A stretch of DNA of 64,000 bases, from assembly GCA_022829145.1 (NCBI GenBank), contig CM040746.1, forward strand, positions 16,594,290 through 16,658,289. The letters run 5' to 3'. The notes beneath the pieces were generated by a model. That model saw only the letters and a program-made list of their open reading frames with translations. It was not told where the DNA came from and ran no database searches. A program made the position numbers and the translations under genes. Below, one piece after another: positions 1-15,224 of the stretch. The number at the start of each line of letters is the position of its first letter. Position 1 is the first letter of the stretch. The DNA comes from Albula goreensis (taxonomy: Eukaryota; Chordata; Actinopteri; Albuliformes; Albulidae).

Positions 1-41
1 CACTTGTACCACACCCACAATCCTGACAGGGGACAGCGTAC

Positions 42-176
42 CTGAGGAGAAACGTTCCCCCACAGCCAGAGACACTGTGCTGCCTCTGGTGAAGGCCTCT
101 TTCTCCTTCCAGTAGCTGCCCACTTCTGGTTCTGGCTCTAGCTCCACATTCTGGTCTGGAGAGTGGTCCTCCTCAC
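42..176 (-). CDS. Candidate internal exon of an unrecognised minus-strand gene (third of three)
   Basis: Read on the minus strand, an acceptor (TTTTGTAACAG) at 177 opens a 135-nt exon that ends at a GTACGC donor just below 42. It enters with two bases of a split codon and leaves with one, so it is a symmetric phase 1-1 exon of 45 codons with no stop. The peptide starts EEDHSPDQNVELEPEPEVGS and ends STVSLAVGERFSSG: acidic and proline-rich first, then a more hydrophobic stretch. No domain is recognisable. It joins in frame to the exon at 1417-1515. The next gene 5' of ABLIM3 in mammals is SH3TC2, also transcribed divergently. A loose resemblance to the SH3TC2 N-terminus (KEK followed by a V/L-S-L/F stretch) is too weak to name it. 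The exon call is inference from splice signals, open frame and phase. Confidence 0.5.
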
Positions 177-1416
177 CTGTTACAAAACAAGGAAACACTC
201 ATTAACTACTCACTGAAACGAGGAGAACATCTATTAACTGATCATGCAAAATAAGAACACTCTAATTAATTCGATTCAATACATGAGAATACACCCATTG
301 AAAAATAAAGAGGAGACACTTCCTCAATAATTGTCTTAACAAAGAAACATTCGTCAACTAAACACTTTGGAGGTGGAGTGGAGGTGACCATTGAGTCTGT
401 GCTCTGCTGCTCAAATGTAAATACAAATTCAAATTATAAGTTATTAGCAAGTCCTCATAATGCTCTGCACTTCCAGAGCTGGAGTGTTGCCATGAGCCCA
501 CTCCTTTTTGGCTCACTTTCGAGAGGACTGTGGAGATGCATTCCAGTTGAAAACAAATGGCTGCATAAAGGGACTTCAGAATGCACACAGAGTAAGTTTA
601 AAAAACATCTGCACCTTAAATGGATTAATGATGCTGTTTATGAACAATTCATCATTCTGTCCCAGTTCTGAATGTCAAAGCCATTGTGATGTAAAATATG
701 CACGCTTGCTTTTTTCTGTGAGCAGACTGATTCACAGCTGAGATGTCCAAATTCTGTGTATTATGAACTAGCTGCCTTGATAACATAGTGCCTGCTTGTT
801 TTTCTTAACTTGATGCCATTTTGTTTATGCCAAATATCACATGAGAATTGTATTAACAACTGTGCAGTTTCCTACTGCCTGTAAGTAAACAGGATCTGGA
901 GACTGTGTGGCATCTATAAATATCTACAGTCACAGATGCTGAGAATGGGAGAATTTCCGATGTACAATGGTAACGGCTTTCCCAGATTGTGCATAGCGAG
1001 GGAAGGATTTCCCCAGTGCTTCCTCCTTTAGTGGCTGGTGACACAAACATTAAAACATAAGCTCTTTGTTCATAAAGTGTGATAACCTCATTAAGCATTT
1101 CTACAAAATAAATATTGAACAAGCATTTTCATTATTGTCAAAACAATAAACCAATAATTGTAAAGTCATGTGCAACCATGTTTTTTAATCAAACTATTTT
1201 TACAGTCTTCAGAAGACTTCTGGGGTAAGACAAACCTTATACATTTGTCCTTACTACAAACTCCCATGGAGATGTCTGTAATGTGCTGTCGTTGATAGTC
1301 TGATGATCCTACAGGACTGACGGTCCTCAAGAGTAAATGCACTTCTACACTCTGGATTGGCCATGCCATTTTTTTAAAAAACTTACTGCCTTCTTTAGCA
1401 TCTATTGTTCCTTTAC
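177..1416 (-). other. Intron between candidate minus-strand exons
   Basis: About 1.2 kb of AT-rich, single-copy-looking sequence between the exons at 42-176 and 1417-1515. Short open frames here lack splice context and protein-like composition. I see no repeat or RNA gene. Confidence 0.4.
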
Positions 1417-1515
1417 CTGTGGTCATGATGTCATTTCCTGAGAAGAGCTCGTTGGCTCCGGCCAGTGTGTATGGCGGCTCTCTCCATAGGGCATCCAGCT
1501 CAGCAGGGGAAATGT
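1417..1515 (-). CDS. Candidate internal exon of the same unrecognised minus-strand gene (second of three)
   Basis: The minus strand gives an acceptor (AACTTCCTCATAG) at 1516 and a donor (CCACAG/GTAAAG) ending at 1417. The 99-nt piece between them is open in the frame that begins ISPAELDALWREPPYTLAG and ends ELFSGNDIMTTG. Its last base G plus the first two bases (GT) of the exon at 42-176 form a glycine codon, so the two exons splice in frame. Both ends are phase 1. The 5' boundary is the less certain one: the open frame continues upstream through an ATG at 1531-1529 (MNFLIDIS), so this could instead be an initiating exon with a different start. No family is recognised. The composition (a tryptophan, a PPY, few low-complexity runs) looks like real protein. 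Confidence 0.5.
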
Positions 1516-3519
1516 CTATGAGGAAGTTCATATGTTTATGATTTACTGTATTTGCTAAATTACCTTCTAAGTATTGACACACAGGGAGTCGGACACAGAG
1601 GGGGCACAAACTCTATACTGCAAAACTGCCAAACAAGCAACTCTACACACAAGCAAACTTCACACATGGAGTGATACCAGTCAACTTAGTAAGATCCTAC
1701 AACATGCCTTTTCATCATATTTCCAAAATATATACAAGTAATTGAATAGCTGTGCTAATTGAATCGCTGTCCCTATTTGATTGTGCAAGTAAAGGAACAA
1801 CTGTTACGTCAATCTGTTACACGACAACTCATTTTAAACCCTAAAAACAATGAGGAGGATTGTTTTTTTAAACATCCTGACTTTTTACAGGGTCACTGTC
1901 CACCCTAAATAGGATTCACGTATTTTTTTCTATAATTGTTTACCAGTCATTTTCCAGGGATCTTCTCAGAAGAACACAGACCAACACAAAGCTTTGACAC
2001 ATATGCAGGGGGAAAAAAATGCGACAAATTTAATATTGGAGTTGACATGCTGAGTTAGTGACGACACGGCAGGGCAGCACACGCAGAGCTCCATGCAAAG
2101 GCCCCGGGTCATGCTCATTACCTTCATTAGTCAATGTATTACCCATACTGCATGGAAATACACAGCAATTTGTCTGCACAAGTTACTCTTCCTTCTCATG
2201 GCAAAACCTATGAAAACCAGGGCAGGACCAACCTGAAAACAAGAAGCAGTTTCTCAGAGATGGTACTGAGCAACACATCGCCATGCGGTCTGGATCAGAG
2301 ACACTCAGCACCACAGCGTCTGGTGTACGGGACCCCGTTGTGCTTTGGCTGTGAAATGTCCACACGATCTGCTGACGACTTTCTCTCTCTCTCTGTCCCT
2401 CCCAGTCTGTTTGCCTCTGTCTGCCTCACTCTCTGGTCGCTGAATGCACAAAGCGCTCTGTGCTGTTCTGCTGGCATGCTTGTGTGGGTAGGCCAGTACC
2501 CTCGTGTGACAGGGGGCCCCCGTGATCAAAACCTCCCATTTGTTGTTGCAGTGCTCACACCCATTAGCAATTCAGGAACAACGTATGTGCTCTCCAAAGT
2601 TATTGAAAGTCAAATAAAAAGGCAGTCAATATCATGAAAGCTACCCTTTTGCCATACATGTGTGAAAATGTTTCCTGCTGAATTGAATTGTGCTGTTAAG
2701 CTCCATGTACATTTTTGGCAAAATATGAGATGAAGCTCCTGTGATTCTGAAGAGTGAAAGATTCGCAGTTCAGGTCATGCTGGCCAGCAGGCTGGGCTCT
2801 CAGCTCACCACAGAGGCTCACAAATCCTCATTATTTTCACACAATTTCCTCCCCAAACACACAAGGAATCCCCAGAGCAAAGTGGAAATCCAGGCTTTAA
2901 AATCAGTCTCTGACTAATCGGGGAAGCTGTGGCATTTCAGTCAGGCATGGCGGGCTGGGTAGCTTCAGTAAAGTCAGAGTCGCCCAGGCGATAGCATTTG
3001 GTGATGTCTGTGGGAGGAGAAGAATAGCAGCCCAGAGACTGCAGCTGGGATGCAGGCAGAGAGGAAAGCAGAAGAAACTGATAACGCAAAGAGCAGACGC
3101 CCGTGTCTTTGTCCTCCTCTGCTGGCAACTCCACTGACTGGGACCACGATCGATTTAATCCTGAGTGGTATTATACATTGGATTTTAGTGTACATGCATT
3201 TTTGTTTGAGTGCAGCTTTCAGGATTATGTGTGTGTGGGGAGTGGGGGGTTTGTGAGCAAATGGGTAGCTGTTCCTGAGAGTGAATGATTTTGTGCTTTG
3301 TGTATTCCTGTATATGAACTCATCTGTGTGTTTACCTGCTGATGTACATGTGCATATGTGTGTGTCCATGGAAGCATTGTTCAATAGATATGTGTATATG
3401 TGTGGGTTTGTTTAGGTTTGGATTTATGTGCATGTGTTAATAGATGAGTGCATTTATTCCTTACAGGGTATATGTTGAGTGTTTATGTATTTTTTTTTAA
3501 TGGACAGTATTTGGTTTGG

Positions 3520-3699
<180 letters not shown>

Positions 3700-6001
3700 T
3701 ATGCATGTTTTGTTTGACTGAAAATGCATCTTGTAAATGGAAGAAGTGCTCAATACCTTCGCCCTGTCATCATTGTGAATTACTATTAAGGAAGTATTGG
3801 AAGATGGAGGACTTCAGTCTTTTAACTTGGCTCACAGGCTACATTATACCCATTAACAATGTTTTTTTTCAGACCTCTTCATGCTGAAATATCCCAGAGT
3901 GCTCCGCCAGCAAGAAAGTAGAGGTGCCTGATGCCTCTGGTGAACGGAGGCATGCAGGATGAATTATGCATTGAAAACAGTCATCACACATGCCCCTTCC
4001 CAGAGCGCTCAGCCAGCAGGGCAAACTTTCCATTGTGGGATTATTCGCAGTTTACTGACACAGTTCTCCTCAATGTATGTCACACAGCATTCCATGCTAC
4101 ATGCTGGGAGTTTTTTATTTAGTTCAGCTTTGAGGCAGGCATCCCTGTGACATGAGTTGAGAGCCCTGTTGATCTTCAAAACAGATCCAGAAATGTTGCT
4201 AATGATTCCAATGGAACTAAAACCTAAAAGTTTTCCAGTACTTCACCCTCAATGTACTTCACCCTGATTCACCTTTTAATATAAGAAGCTATTTGTCTTT
4301 CACTGTTGACAGCTGGTGGTCTGTGCTTACCTGGTGCATTATAAGGACTAATACAGTGGTAACCAGGTGAGCAGTTTTTGGCTTTAATTCAGTCTACCCC
4401 TGGTGAGACAAGGCCAGTTCTCGTTTGCTCCTGTATCTCCACAGTGTACTAGAGCCTTAGCTGTAGCTACCCCATCAGGATAAGGCCATAGGGTCCATGT
4501 AGCACTAATGGTACACACCTTTTCTAACTGAGGTACCCCACAGCCAGGTATATAATTTCTGTTTCATCTTTACGGTTTATTCTGCATCAAAATAACCTGT
4601 CAAACAATCAGTAGAGAAGGATATTCACTCTCCTTTTGTTTGTTTGTTATTTATTATACATAACTTCCAAGGATGACAAATTACATTTTACCCAATATGT
4701 GTAATGCTTATATATGTGCACAGTGTTCAGGTATCCACCCTTTGCATATGCACCTGTTCTTCTCACCAAGAATCCCAGCCAATAATAAGTGTGCTTCAAC
4801 CTTATAATTGATGTCTGATCATATGCCCCCCAGATCAGCTTCACAGACCAGAATAATGAAAACCAGAGCAGCCTGAGTTCTTAAGAATAATGGGGTTGAG
4901 AACAGTCAGATATGCTGTTCTGATCTCATCAGGGGTTCCCATGTGACAACAGGTCCTGACCCTAGCCCCCGCTCCCCCCTGACAGAGGCCATACCAAATG
5001 AACAAGTTAAAAAAACCCTTTCCCACTTCAGCTTGTTTATGTCCAGGGCGAATCAGCCAGCTCATAATCGAATCTCAGCATGTCATGTGAGTCCGCACAG
5101 CTGTAAACAGCTTGAAGACACTTCTTGTGTCAAAGTACATCCACAGTCCTACTGATGTGACATGGAGAGTGCCCTGTTTTGTCACCACAAAGACCTTTTC
5201 GTTCCTGTCAACAGACAAGCTATCTGTAAACCTGCCTCTTTTCAAAGGGTATTCGTCAATGTGGCCCTTCTTCTATACATTTGAGCATCACATCAGCAAA
5301 TATCTACATGTTAATGGGAATTTAATGCAAAACTGAACATGAAGTTCCTCATACTCCAGTACTTTCTTTCATGACTATGCATTAATGGAAAAACTATGGT
5401 GACAATGTTTTTAGTAATAATGCTCAAAATTCATTCTTTACTAATTCTGATTAATTCTTTATTAATTTACATCACACTTTGAGTTAAAGTTCTCAATACA
5501 TGTACACTGGGTTTGTTTTGCTCTCAGTAAACCGGCACAACATTAAAGTACTTGCCTATCAATGAGTAGGACAGGGCCACTGGTAACATGAGCTCAGAGT
5601 AGGGGCTCTAAGTTTAGAATGGCACCTTGTGGAGTTTTTCCAAGTACACAGTCTCAACTGCATGCCACTGTTAGCCACCCGTTTCTGAGAAATATCTAGA
5701 CAACTGCACAGAATGAATTAATGTGCGATACTGGCGGTGCAGTTATTAACATTTTGCACTTTATTTTCTTCAGGTTGGAGAAGAGGGTGTGTGAGACAGA
5801 GAAAGACAGATAAAGATAGAGAGAGAGCGAGAGAGGGCGAGATGAAGAACCTTGCAATCTGTTCTCCTCACTGCCTGCACTCTCACTCATGTGCGAAAAT
5901 AGAAAGTCAACAGCCTGTTGTATAGAATAGATGCCTCTCATATGGTGTCTCAGTAACAGAACTTAGACTCACAAACTCTGAAAAACGTCCTCAAATCCAG
6001 T

Positions 6002-6004
<3 letters not shown>

Positions 6005-6064
<60 letters not shown>
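6005..6064 (+). repeat. (CA)n microsatellite, 60 bp
   Basis: Thirty perfect CA dinucleotides, immediately downstream (in minus-strand transcription) of the candidate first exon donor at 6093. Confidence 0.99.
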
Positions 6065-6068
<4 letters not shown>

Positions 6069-6093
6069 AATGGCAGCAACAGTGGGAGCGTAC

Positions 6094-6133
6094 CTCTGTC
6101 CTCCTGGCTGTGGAGAGCCGGTGTGTTCCTCAT
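6094..6133 (-). CDS. Candidate first coding exon of the unrecognised minus-strand gene
   Basis: On the minus strand an ATG at 6133-6131 begins MRNTPALHSQEDR and meets a good donor (GACAGAG/GTACGC) after 13 codons plus one base. That phase is exactly what the 1417-1515 exon needs: G plus AC gives aspartate, joining SQEDR to DISPAEL. The start context is weak (C at -3). Upstream sequence to about 6330 has no other in-frame ATG before a stop and would be 5' UTR. The exon lies just 5' (transcriptionally downstream) of nothing else recognisable, next to a CA microsatellite at 6005-6064. The assignment rests only on phase and splice signals. A different, unseen first exon is possible. Confidence 0.3.
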
Positions 6134-7971
6134 TTGCCTGTCAGTGGTGTATCCGTTTGGGGTGGCAGCCCAGCCCACTGAAGTAGTTTGGGAGCGGGGC
6201 TCATGCTCCTCCAGCCGTGGGACGGTGCGTTTTTACAGGCTGCTGTGTACAGGCGTGCGTATGTTTGAGTGTCGCTGAGAGATACACTCTCCCTCGTCTC
6301 TCTGTGTCCTAGCTGTAGAGTAAGCAAAGCAGAGCACTAAGGAAGTGGTTTGACTCCACCCCTATCCTCCACGCTGCAGGAATGTCTCGCTCTCTCACAC
6401 ACCCCTCTCTCTCTCCCTGGGACACCCCCACCCCCTAAACCTCCGCCTCCCCCTGCCACCTTCACAGGCAGGTCGACGGTTCCCGGTCAGGGTATCCCAA
6501 GAGGTCGGTGGGAAACTGGAGGTCTTGGGATAAGTGTCTGAGACTTTCAAGGATCATTCAAGCCCACACATATTTAACAGATATGGAAATGAAAGTGACA
6601 GTATAGTATTTACTTTCAATCATTTCATGGATCTTAAACCACACGGAAACTTAGATTTATGCATTCCAATGAATAGGTGTTTCATTTTGCTGCTGTGTTT
6701 CCGTAAATAGACCAGAGTGAAAAGAATGTTAGCTATTTCCTTAAATACAAGCACACTGCTGGGACTGTGATTCTGGTCTAACAAGTTCACACTCAGAACC
6801 TAACAACAGGACACAATGCACTTATCGAAATACAGTGCATGAGCAACAAAGCACTTGCTTGCATTCCACAGATGTCTTTCCCTAACTATGTATAAGAGCA
6901 TAGAGCTTATGGTGTCAGCATGGCAGTCAGTCAAAGAATTTCATTTCAGCAGAACCTGATTGAACCCACACCCACTTCATTGCTACCAGTGATTGGCTTT
7001 TCCCCTTACACTCATCCCATATACAGTAACAGTTTGATTCACCAACCTGCTTAGGCGCCTCTCGTGCCTGCCATTCTTCATGTTAGGTCATTTCTATCAC
7101 TCCAGAGACAATACAAAGTCCTTCCTGACACAACGACGCTCGCTGCCTTTTTTCACTGCCAGTTAAACATCAACTCATGAAGGGATGGCGTATTCTGACA
7201 CCCTCAGTGAGCCATTACAAAACTCACTGTGAGCGTGAATATCAGCGAGGTCGAAGCATGTGACCATCTAATCAGTTATTCTGTAAACAATCCCGCCTTG
7301 GCCCTCACAGGCAGATAGCGACACTGTGGGACCAATTACAGACACATACCTTTAACGGGAGGGGACTTATGTCTCTATCTGCTCATCAGTGAGTGATAGA
7401 GAGATATGCCATTGACAAGGCTGGACAATGGCCAGAGAATTAACGTGGAATGCAGCCGGGCCAAAGCCAACACGCTTCTCACATGAGCGTGTGTGAGCCC
7501 ATACGAAAACCCCCTCAGACATCAGAGTATAAGCAGTGAATATGCCTGGTGTCTCCTGTTCAAAGCAGCTAGCCCCCTTTTTTGTGGACCATAAAACAAT
7601 GATGTCATGTTTTTTTACTGTTGGCTGTATGACCCTTTTGACATTGATGGTTGTTAAAAGTGCTGCTGTCCTCGCTGACACAAAGGAGCCACTGAAAAGG
7701 GGGAAAAGGCCACTTCCTTAAGTCTGCACACCAGAGGAAAAACCTGCCTGTCACAAATCACAACAACAAGCCCACCTTATATTTTTGATGACAACTGAGC
7801 AGAGGACTGTTTTAATTAAGTTTAGCATGCAGTGGAGGTGAAGTGGAGTGTGCAGCAGGAAACGGTGTTGAGTGGCCAGCTGAAGTTTGGAGTGGTGTGA
7901 AAAAGGGTTGGGGTCCACTCCATTTCAATTCAATCAATTTATGAAATTAACTGAAATTATTAACTGATATT

Positions 7972-8019
7972 ATTAACTGAAAAATCCTAATAGAACATTA
8001 TGGCAATTTTTCAGTTAAT
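7972..8019. repeat. 14-bp perfect inverted repeat with a 20-nt loop
   Basis: ATTAACTGAAAAAT at 7972-7985 is the exact reverse complement of ATTTTTCAGTTAAT at 8006-8019. The core ATTAACTGA also occurs as direct repeats at 7946-7954 and 7959-7967. It could form a hairpin or cruciform in this AT-rich patch. No function is assigned. Confidence 0.85.
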
Positions 8020-9203
8020 GAATTTAATTAACATAGTCAAATAGCAGAACTTAAATAAATTCACTGAATTGTCTAAAATGAGATGGATTTGTCTGCAGCC
8101 CTTGTGGGAATGTAAGCATAGGTGTGCACTGACTCTCTCAGGGGCAAGGCCAAAGAATCTATGAAAGTTACCTCATCAAAATATTTCACATTTTTATCTG
8201 ATTGAGAGAGCCAATTACACACCAACAATTGAATCTAGATTTTTTTTGGCAAATACCCAACTGCATAACTGGATAATATTTAGAAAATGTAAAACATCAA
8301 GCATTTTAATGATGTCTGCTCATCAAGAGTTAATACCTTTGTGGCTGCCATTGAAACCAGAGGAGAACCATAAAGGGTCATGGAAATATGATAACACAAC
8401 TGACAAATCTGAGTGTTTTGTTCAGAAAAAGGTTGGGATATTTGTTCCAGTGCAGCTAAAAGGAGATAAAGATCATTTTGAGACGTACCTTGAGAAAGTT
8501 CCAGTGGATGGCGCCCTCGCGCCCTCAGGAAGCCCAGCTTCCTGTTATTCACTCACGTCCTTTTTGTGCACTGCAACACAATTGTTCTCCATGATCTGTT
8601 TCTTTTACCCTCTCAGGAAGCCAGTTCAAGGCATCCTAAAACACAAAACGCTGCAAGTTTTGCTGGTGACAGCCATGAGTTTCAGCCAGAATTATACAGA
8701 TAACCCTGGATGTGAAATGATAAGGGGTCTACAGCAATCAAGCACCACAAATAAAAATGCTGAATAAAATGATGCTCATAAATAACAGGCCTATTCTTTG
8801 TGACTTAAAAGACTGAATATGAGGCAGAAGTGACAGAAGTGGTCAAAATGGTTTCTGATTCACATGACTGTTAAAATACGTACAGAGTTAATGCTATTGA
8901 ATAAGCACCCTATAACAGCTCTTTGAGTGAACAGACAGAGGTACGTATATGAAGATCTCTGCTGTAAACATGTGACAATGGCGTATATCATGGATGTTAC
9001 ATGCTGTACCCCCCAGAGCTGATCCAGGCCCTCGCTCATGATCATATTCCATCAGCTGAACCTGTCACTTGTCCAGTATCCACACTCGCGCTGGGTGCTA
9101 CGGGCGGTCTGGCCAGGGCGCCACACATCCTACCCATTGTCCTGTTTCCTCTGTGGCTGAGCCACTGTTTCCTTGGGGAGCTGGAGAGGGAAGTGCAGAG
9201 AGC

Positions 9204-10063
9204 CACAGCAGGCCCAGATCACAGCACAGCGGGCTCAGATCACAGCACAACGGGCCCAGATCACAGCACAGCAGGCCCAGATCACAGCACAGAACACCCA
9301 GATCACAGCACAGCAGGCCCAGATCACAGCACAACAGGCCCAGATCACAGCACAGAACGCCCAGATCACAGCACAGCGGCCCAGATCACAGCACAGCAAG
9401 CCCAGATCACAGCACAGCAGGCCCAGATCACAGCACAACGGGCCCAGATCACAACACAGAACGCCCAGATCACAGCACAGCAGGCCCAGATCACAGCACA
9501 GCGGGCCCAGATCACAGCACAGAACGCCCAGATCACAGCACAGCACGCCCAGATCACAGCACAGCAGGCCCAGATCACAGCACAGCACGCCCAGATCACA
9601 GCACAGCAGGCCCAGATCACAGCACAGCACGCCCAGATCACAGCACAGCACACCCAGATCACAGCACAGCACACCCAGATCACAGCACAGCAGGCCCAGA
9701 TCACAGCACAACACACTCAGATCACAGCACAGCAGGCCCAGATCACAGCACAGCAGGCCCAGATCACAGCACAGCACGCCCAGATCACAGCACAGCATGC
9801 CCAGATCACAGCACAGCAGGCCCAGATCACAGCACAGCACGCCCAGATCACAGCACAGCAGGCCCAGATCACAGCACAGCAGGCCCAGATCACAGCACAG
9901 CACGCCCAGATCACAGCACAGCAGGCCCAGATCACAGCACAGCAGGCCCAGACCACAGCACAGCAAGCCCAGATCACAGCACAGCACACCCAGATCACAG
10001 CACAGCAGGCCCAGATCACAGCACAGCACACTCAGATCACAGCACAGCAGGCCCAGATCACAG
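9204..10063 (+). repeat. 21-bp minisatellite, about 41 copies
   Basis: Tandem units of GCCCAGATCACAGCACAGCA plus G, 21 nt long, run for about 860 bp. Units differ mainly at the CAGCAGG / CAGCACG / CAGAACG / CAGCGGG position, giving a patchy higher-order pattern. Since 21 is a multiple of three and the unit has no stop in most frames, several frames stay open on both strands (AQITAQQ, HSTAGPD, PRSQHSR, and CCDLGLL on the minus strand). One 20-nt unit at about 9363-9382 shifts the frame, so a continuous 7-residue repeat protein would change sequence partway through. No promoter, splice site or known protein supports coding. Confidence 0.97.
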
Positions 10064-10927
10064 GATCAGAGGAGGAAAGAAAGGTCCATCTCTCTAACGC
10101 AAACCTGATCTGTGTCAATATACATCATATTATGAAGATAACATTGAGTCATATAATCACTATTTACATAGCACATTTTATAATAGATTACTAATCATCA
10201 GTTAAACTAGCTATTTCTTCCATGCAGCACATTCAACTGGACTGGAGTCCAAATTTTGTGAATTGTAAAACAACAAGGGTTCCTAAAAACATTCAGAGCT
10301 TTAAACAGACTGAGAAAGCAAGCTATGATCCACCTCTTAGGGGGTTACATAAAATGACCTACCTCACAGAGGGTGACATATTTTCATATATGGAGTTAAA
10401 ACGTTTTTTTTTTTATTTTATTAGCAAAACCTCATTCAGTCTTTAACAAGTATAGTGCATCCCACAAGTGATATATTTAATTTGATTAGTGTGATTGTCG
10501 GTGTGAAGCATATAACATACTGCAAGTTATTTTTGTGATGTGTGCACCACAAACCCAGCCACAACACCTATTAATCTGAGAATAAATCACCTATGTTCTT
10601 ATGTGCATCATATTGAATTGTATATCAAATACATTCTTTAAAGTTGTGATAATCTCTTTTGACTTATCCTATGTGTAAAAACGATACTGAATGAAACTGG
10701 TATTCATTTCATAGCACAGTTGGATAAACAAACCCACGTGACAATCTGATAGCGGTGTTTGTCTATTCCCTGCCATCACATTTTGACAAAATAATTATTC
10801 TCTATGCAACCACCCGGTGTCGCCCTATATCCTTACATGGCCAAAAAAAAGCTTCACTCGGCATGTAATTGTTTCTCAAGTTAAAAAAGTAAACCCTCTG
10901 ACAGTCACTTTTATCTCCAGGCAGTTT

Positions 10928-10961
10928 AATAATAATAATAACAAGTAGAAGAAGAAGAAGA
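10928..10961 (+). repeat. Short AAT and GAA trinucleotide runs
   Basis: (AAT)n at about 10928-10941 is followed a few bases later by (GAA)n at about 10946-10961. Simple sequence in the intergenic region. Confidence 0.9.
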
Positions 10962-11154
10962 CACTATATGAATGTCATCTTACTGCTATTAATGTATTAT
11001 TTAACTTAATCATTTTTAAGTTAATAATATTGATACAATTCAGATCTGTCTAATTAGCATAAAATCTCAGTTAAAGTTAGCTTTCAAACATATGTGTTTC
11101 TATTCTTAGAAAATGGAGTATGACTAATGACAAAAAACCCTAAATACACCTTTC

Positions 11155-11771
11155 GGCTAGCACGACCGTAGAAAAAGCAGTGGACGTTTTGACGCTGTTC
11201 GGCGCTCGCATGCCAGTTCTGTGCTTCTGACGTCGCTCCGCCGAAGATGGGATCGAGCGCTTCTCATATCAGGGGGGAAAGGCTAGCGCTGGAGAGAAGT
11301 GGCAGTGTCTATCACTTGACAGCGGAGATTCGACTGTTTCTTACCAGCAGGGAAGAAATATCAAGTACAGATGGAATGTGACTGAGCAACATTGTAGCTC
11401 CTTGGCAATCCGGGATTTAGCCCAATCCTCGACCGGCACTGTCACAACAAGAGCGCTGTTGTAATCGGCTTCTTCTGGCAGGGAACAGCCCAGCTTTCCA
11501 ATCCCATTCCAGGTCTCCTCACCTTGTCCGTCTCTCTGAGACCGGACAGACACGAACCGCGTTATTCTATAGCAAGCAGGACTATACCGCTATAGTTTAT
11601 TCTTCTGTGCTCCATTACTGCACATGAAATAATAGGAGTGAGTAGCTATTTATCAATAGAAGCAGGTGAAGATAATATATTAAGTTTTTTAACACGCAAA
11701 TTATTGTGTGCGTCCAGAGGATCATATTATCTCAAGGAACGCTCGCATTTGGATGAGAGCATATTTTCAAC
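11155..11771 (+). promoter_or_regulatory. ablim3: Likely ablim3 promoter and 5' UTR, CpG-rich
   Basis: From about 11155 to 11580 CpG dinucleotides are dense compared with the AT-rich surroundings, as in vertebrate CpG-island promoters, and a TGACGTC (cAMP-response-element half) lies at 11228-11234. The ablim3 start codon follows at 11772. I see no clear TATA box and cannot place the transcription start. Two upstream ATGs fall in the putative leader: a minimal ATG-AAA-TAA at 11624-11632, and an ATG at 11753 that opens an out-of-frame uORF overlapping the ablim3 start. A 5' UTR intron cannot be excluded. Confidence 0.6.
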
Positions 11772-11784
11772 ATGAGCACCAGTG
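11772..11784 (+). CDS. ablim3: ablim3 coding exon 1 (MSTS plus one base)
   Basis: ATG AGC ACC AGT G is followed directly by the strong donor GTAAGT. The single leftover G pairs with the first two bases of the exon at 38005 (or 38008) to give MSTSAVPYQHN or MSTSVPYQHN. This matches the N-terminus of mammalian ABLIM3 (MNTSIPYQQN, from memory), which is the main reason for choosing this start. The start context AAC-ATG-A has the favourable A at -3. The promoter-like CpG-rich sequence just upstream supports it as the first coding exon. Shorter ABLIM forms use other first exons; none could be identified here. Confidence 0.85.

Positions 11785-15224
<3,440 letters not shown>

Larger units (their letters stand above)
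6334..11154. other. Intergenic region between the divergent genes
   Basis: No supported gene. Contents: a C- and CT-rich stretch at about 6400-6470, a 14-bp perfect inverted repeat with flanking direct repeats at 7946-8019, an unconvincing 173-codon open frame at 8246-8767 (no recognised family, no splice or promoter support), the large 21-bp minisatellite at 9204-10063, and short AAT and GAA runs at 10928-10961. If both flanking gene calls hold, the two promoters of the divergent pair lie within this 5-kb interval or at its edges. Confidence 0.6.

Noticed and set aside
8246..8767. 173-codon open frame in the intergenic region
   Set aside because: No family recognised, AT-rich codon use and no regulatory or splice context; cannot be supported as a gene.
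9204..10063. CRISPR-like array
   Set aside because: The units are contiguous 21-bp tandem repeats without unique spacers, in a vertebrate genome.
9001..10194. 397-codon frame (and overlapping 342-, 311- and 264-codon frames) over the minisatellite
   Set aside because: Open on both strands and in several frames because the 21-bp unit has no stop; one 20-nt unit shifts the frame; no known family or flanking exon signals.
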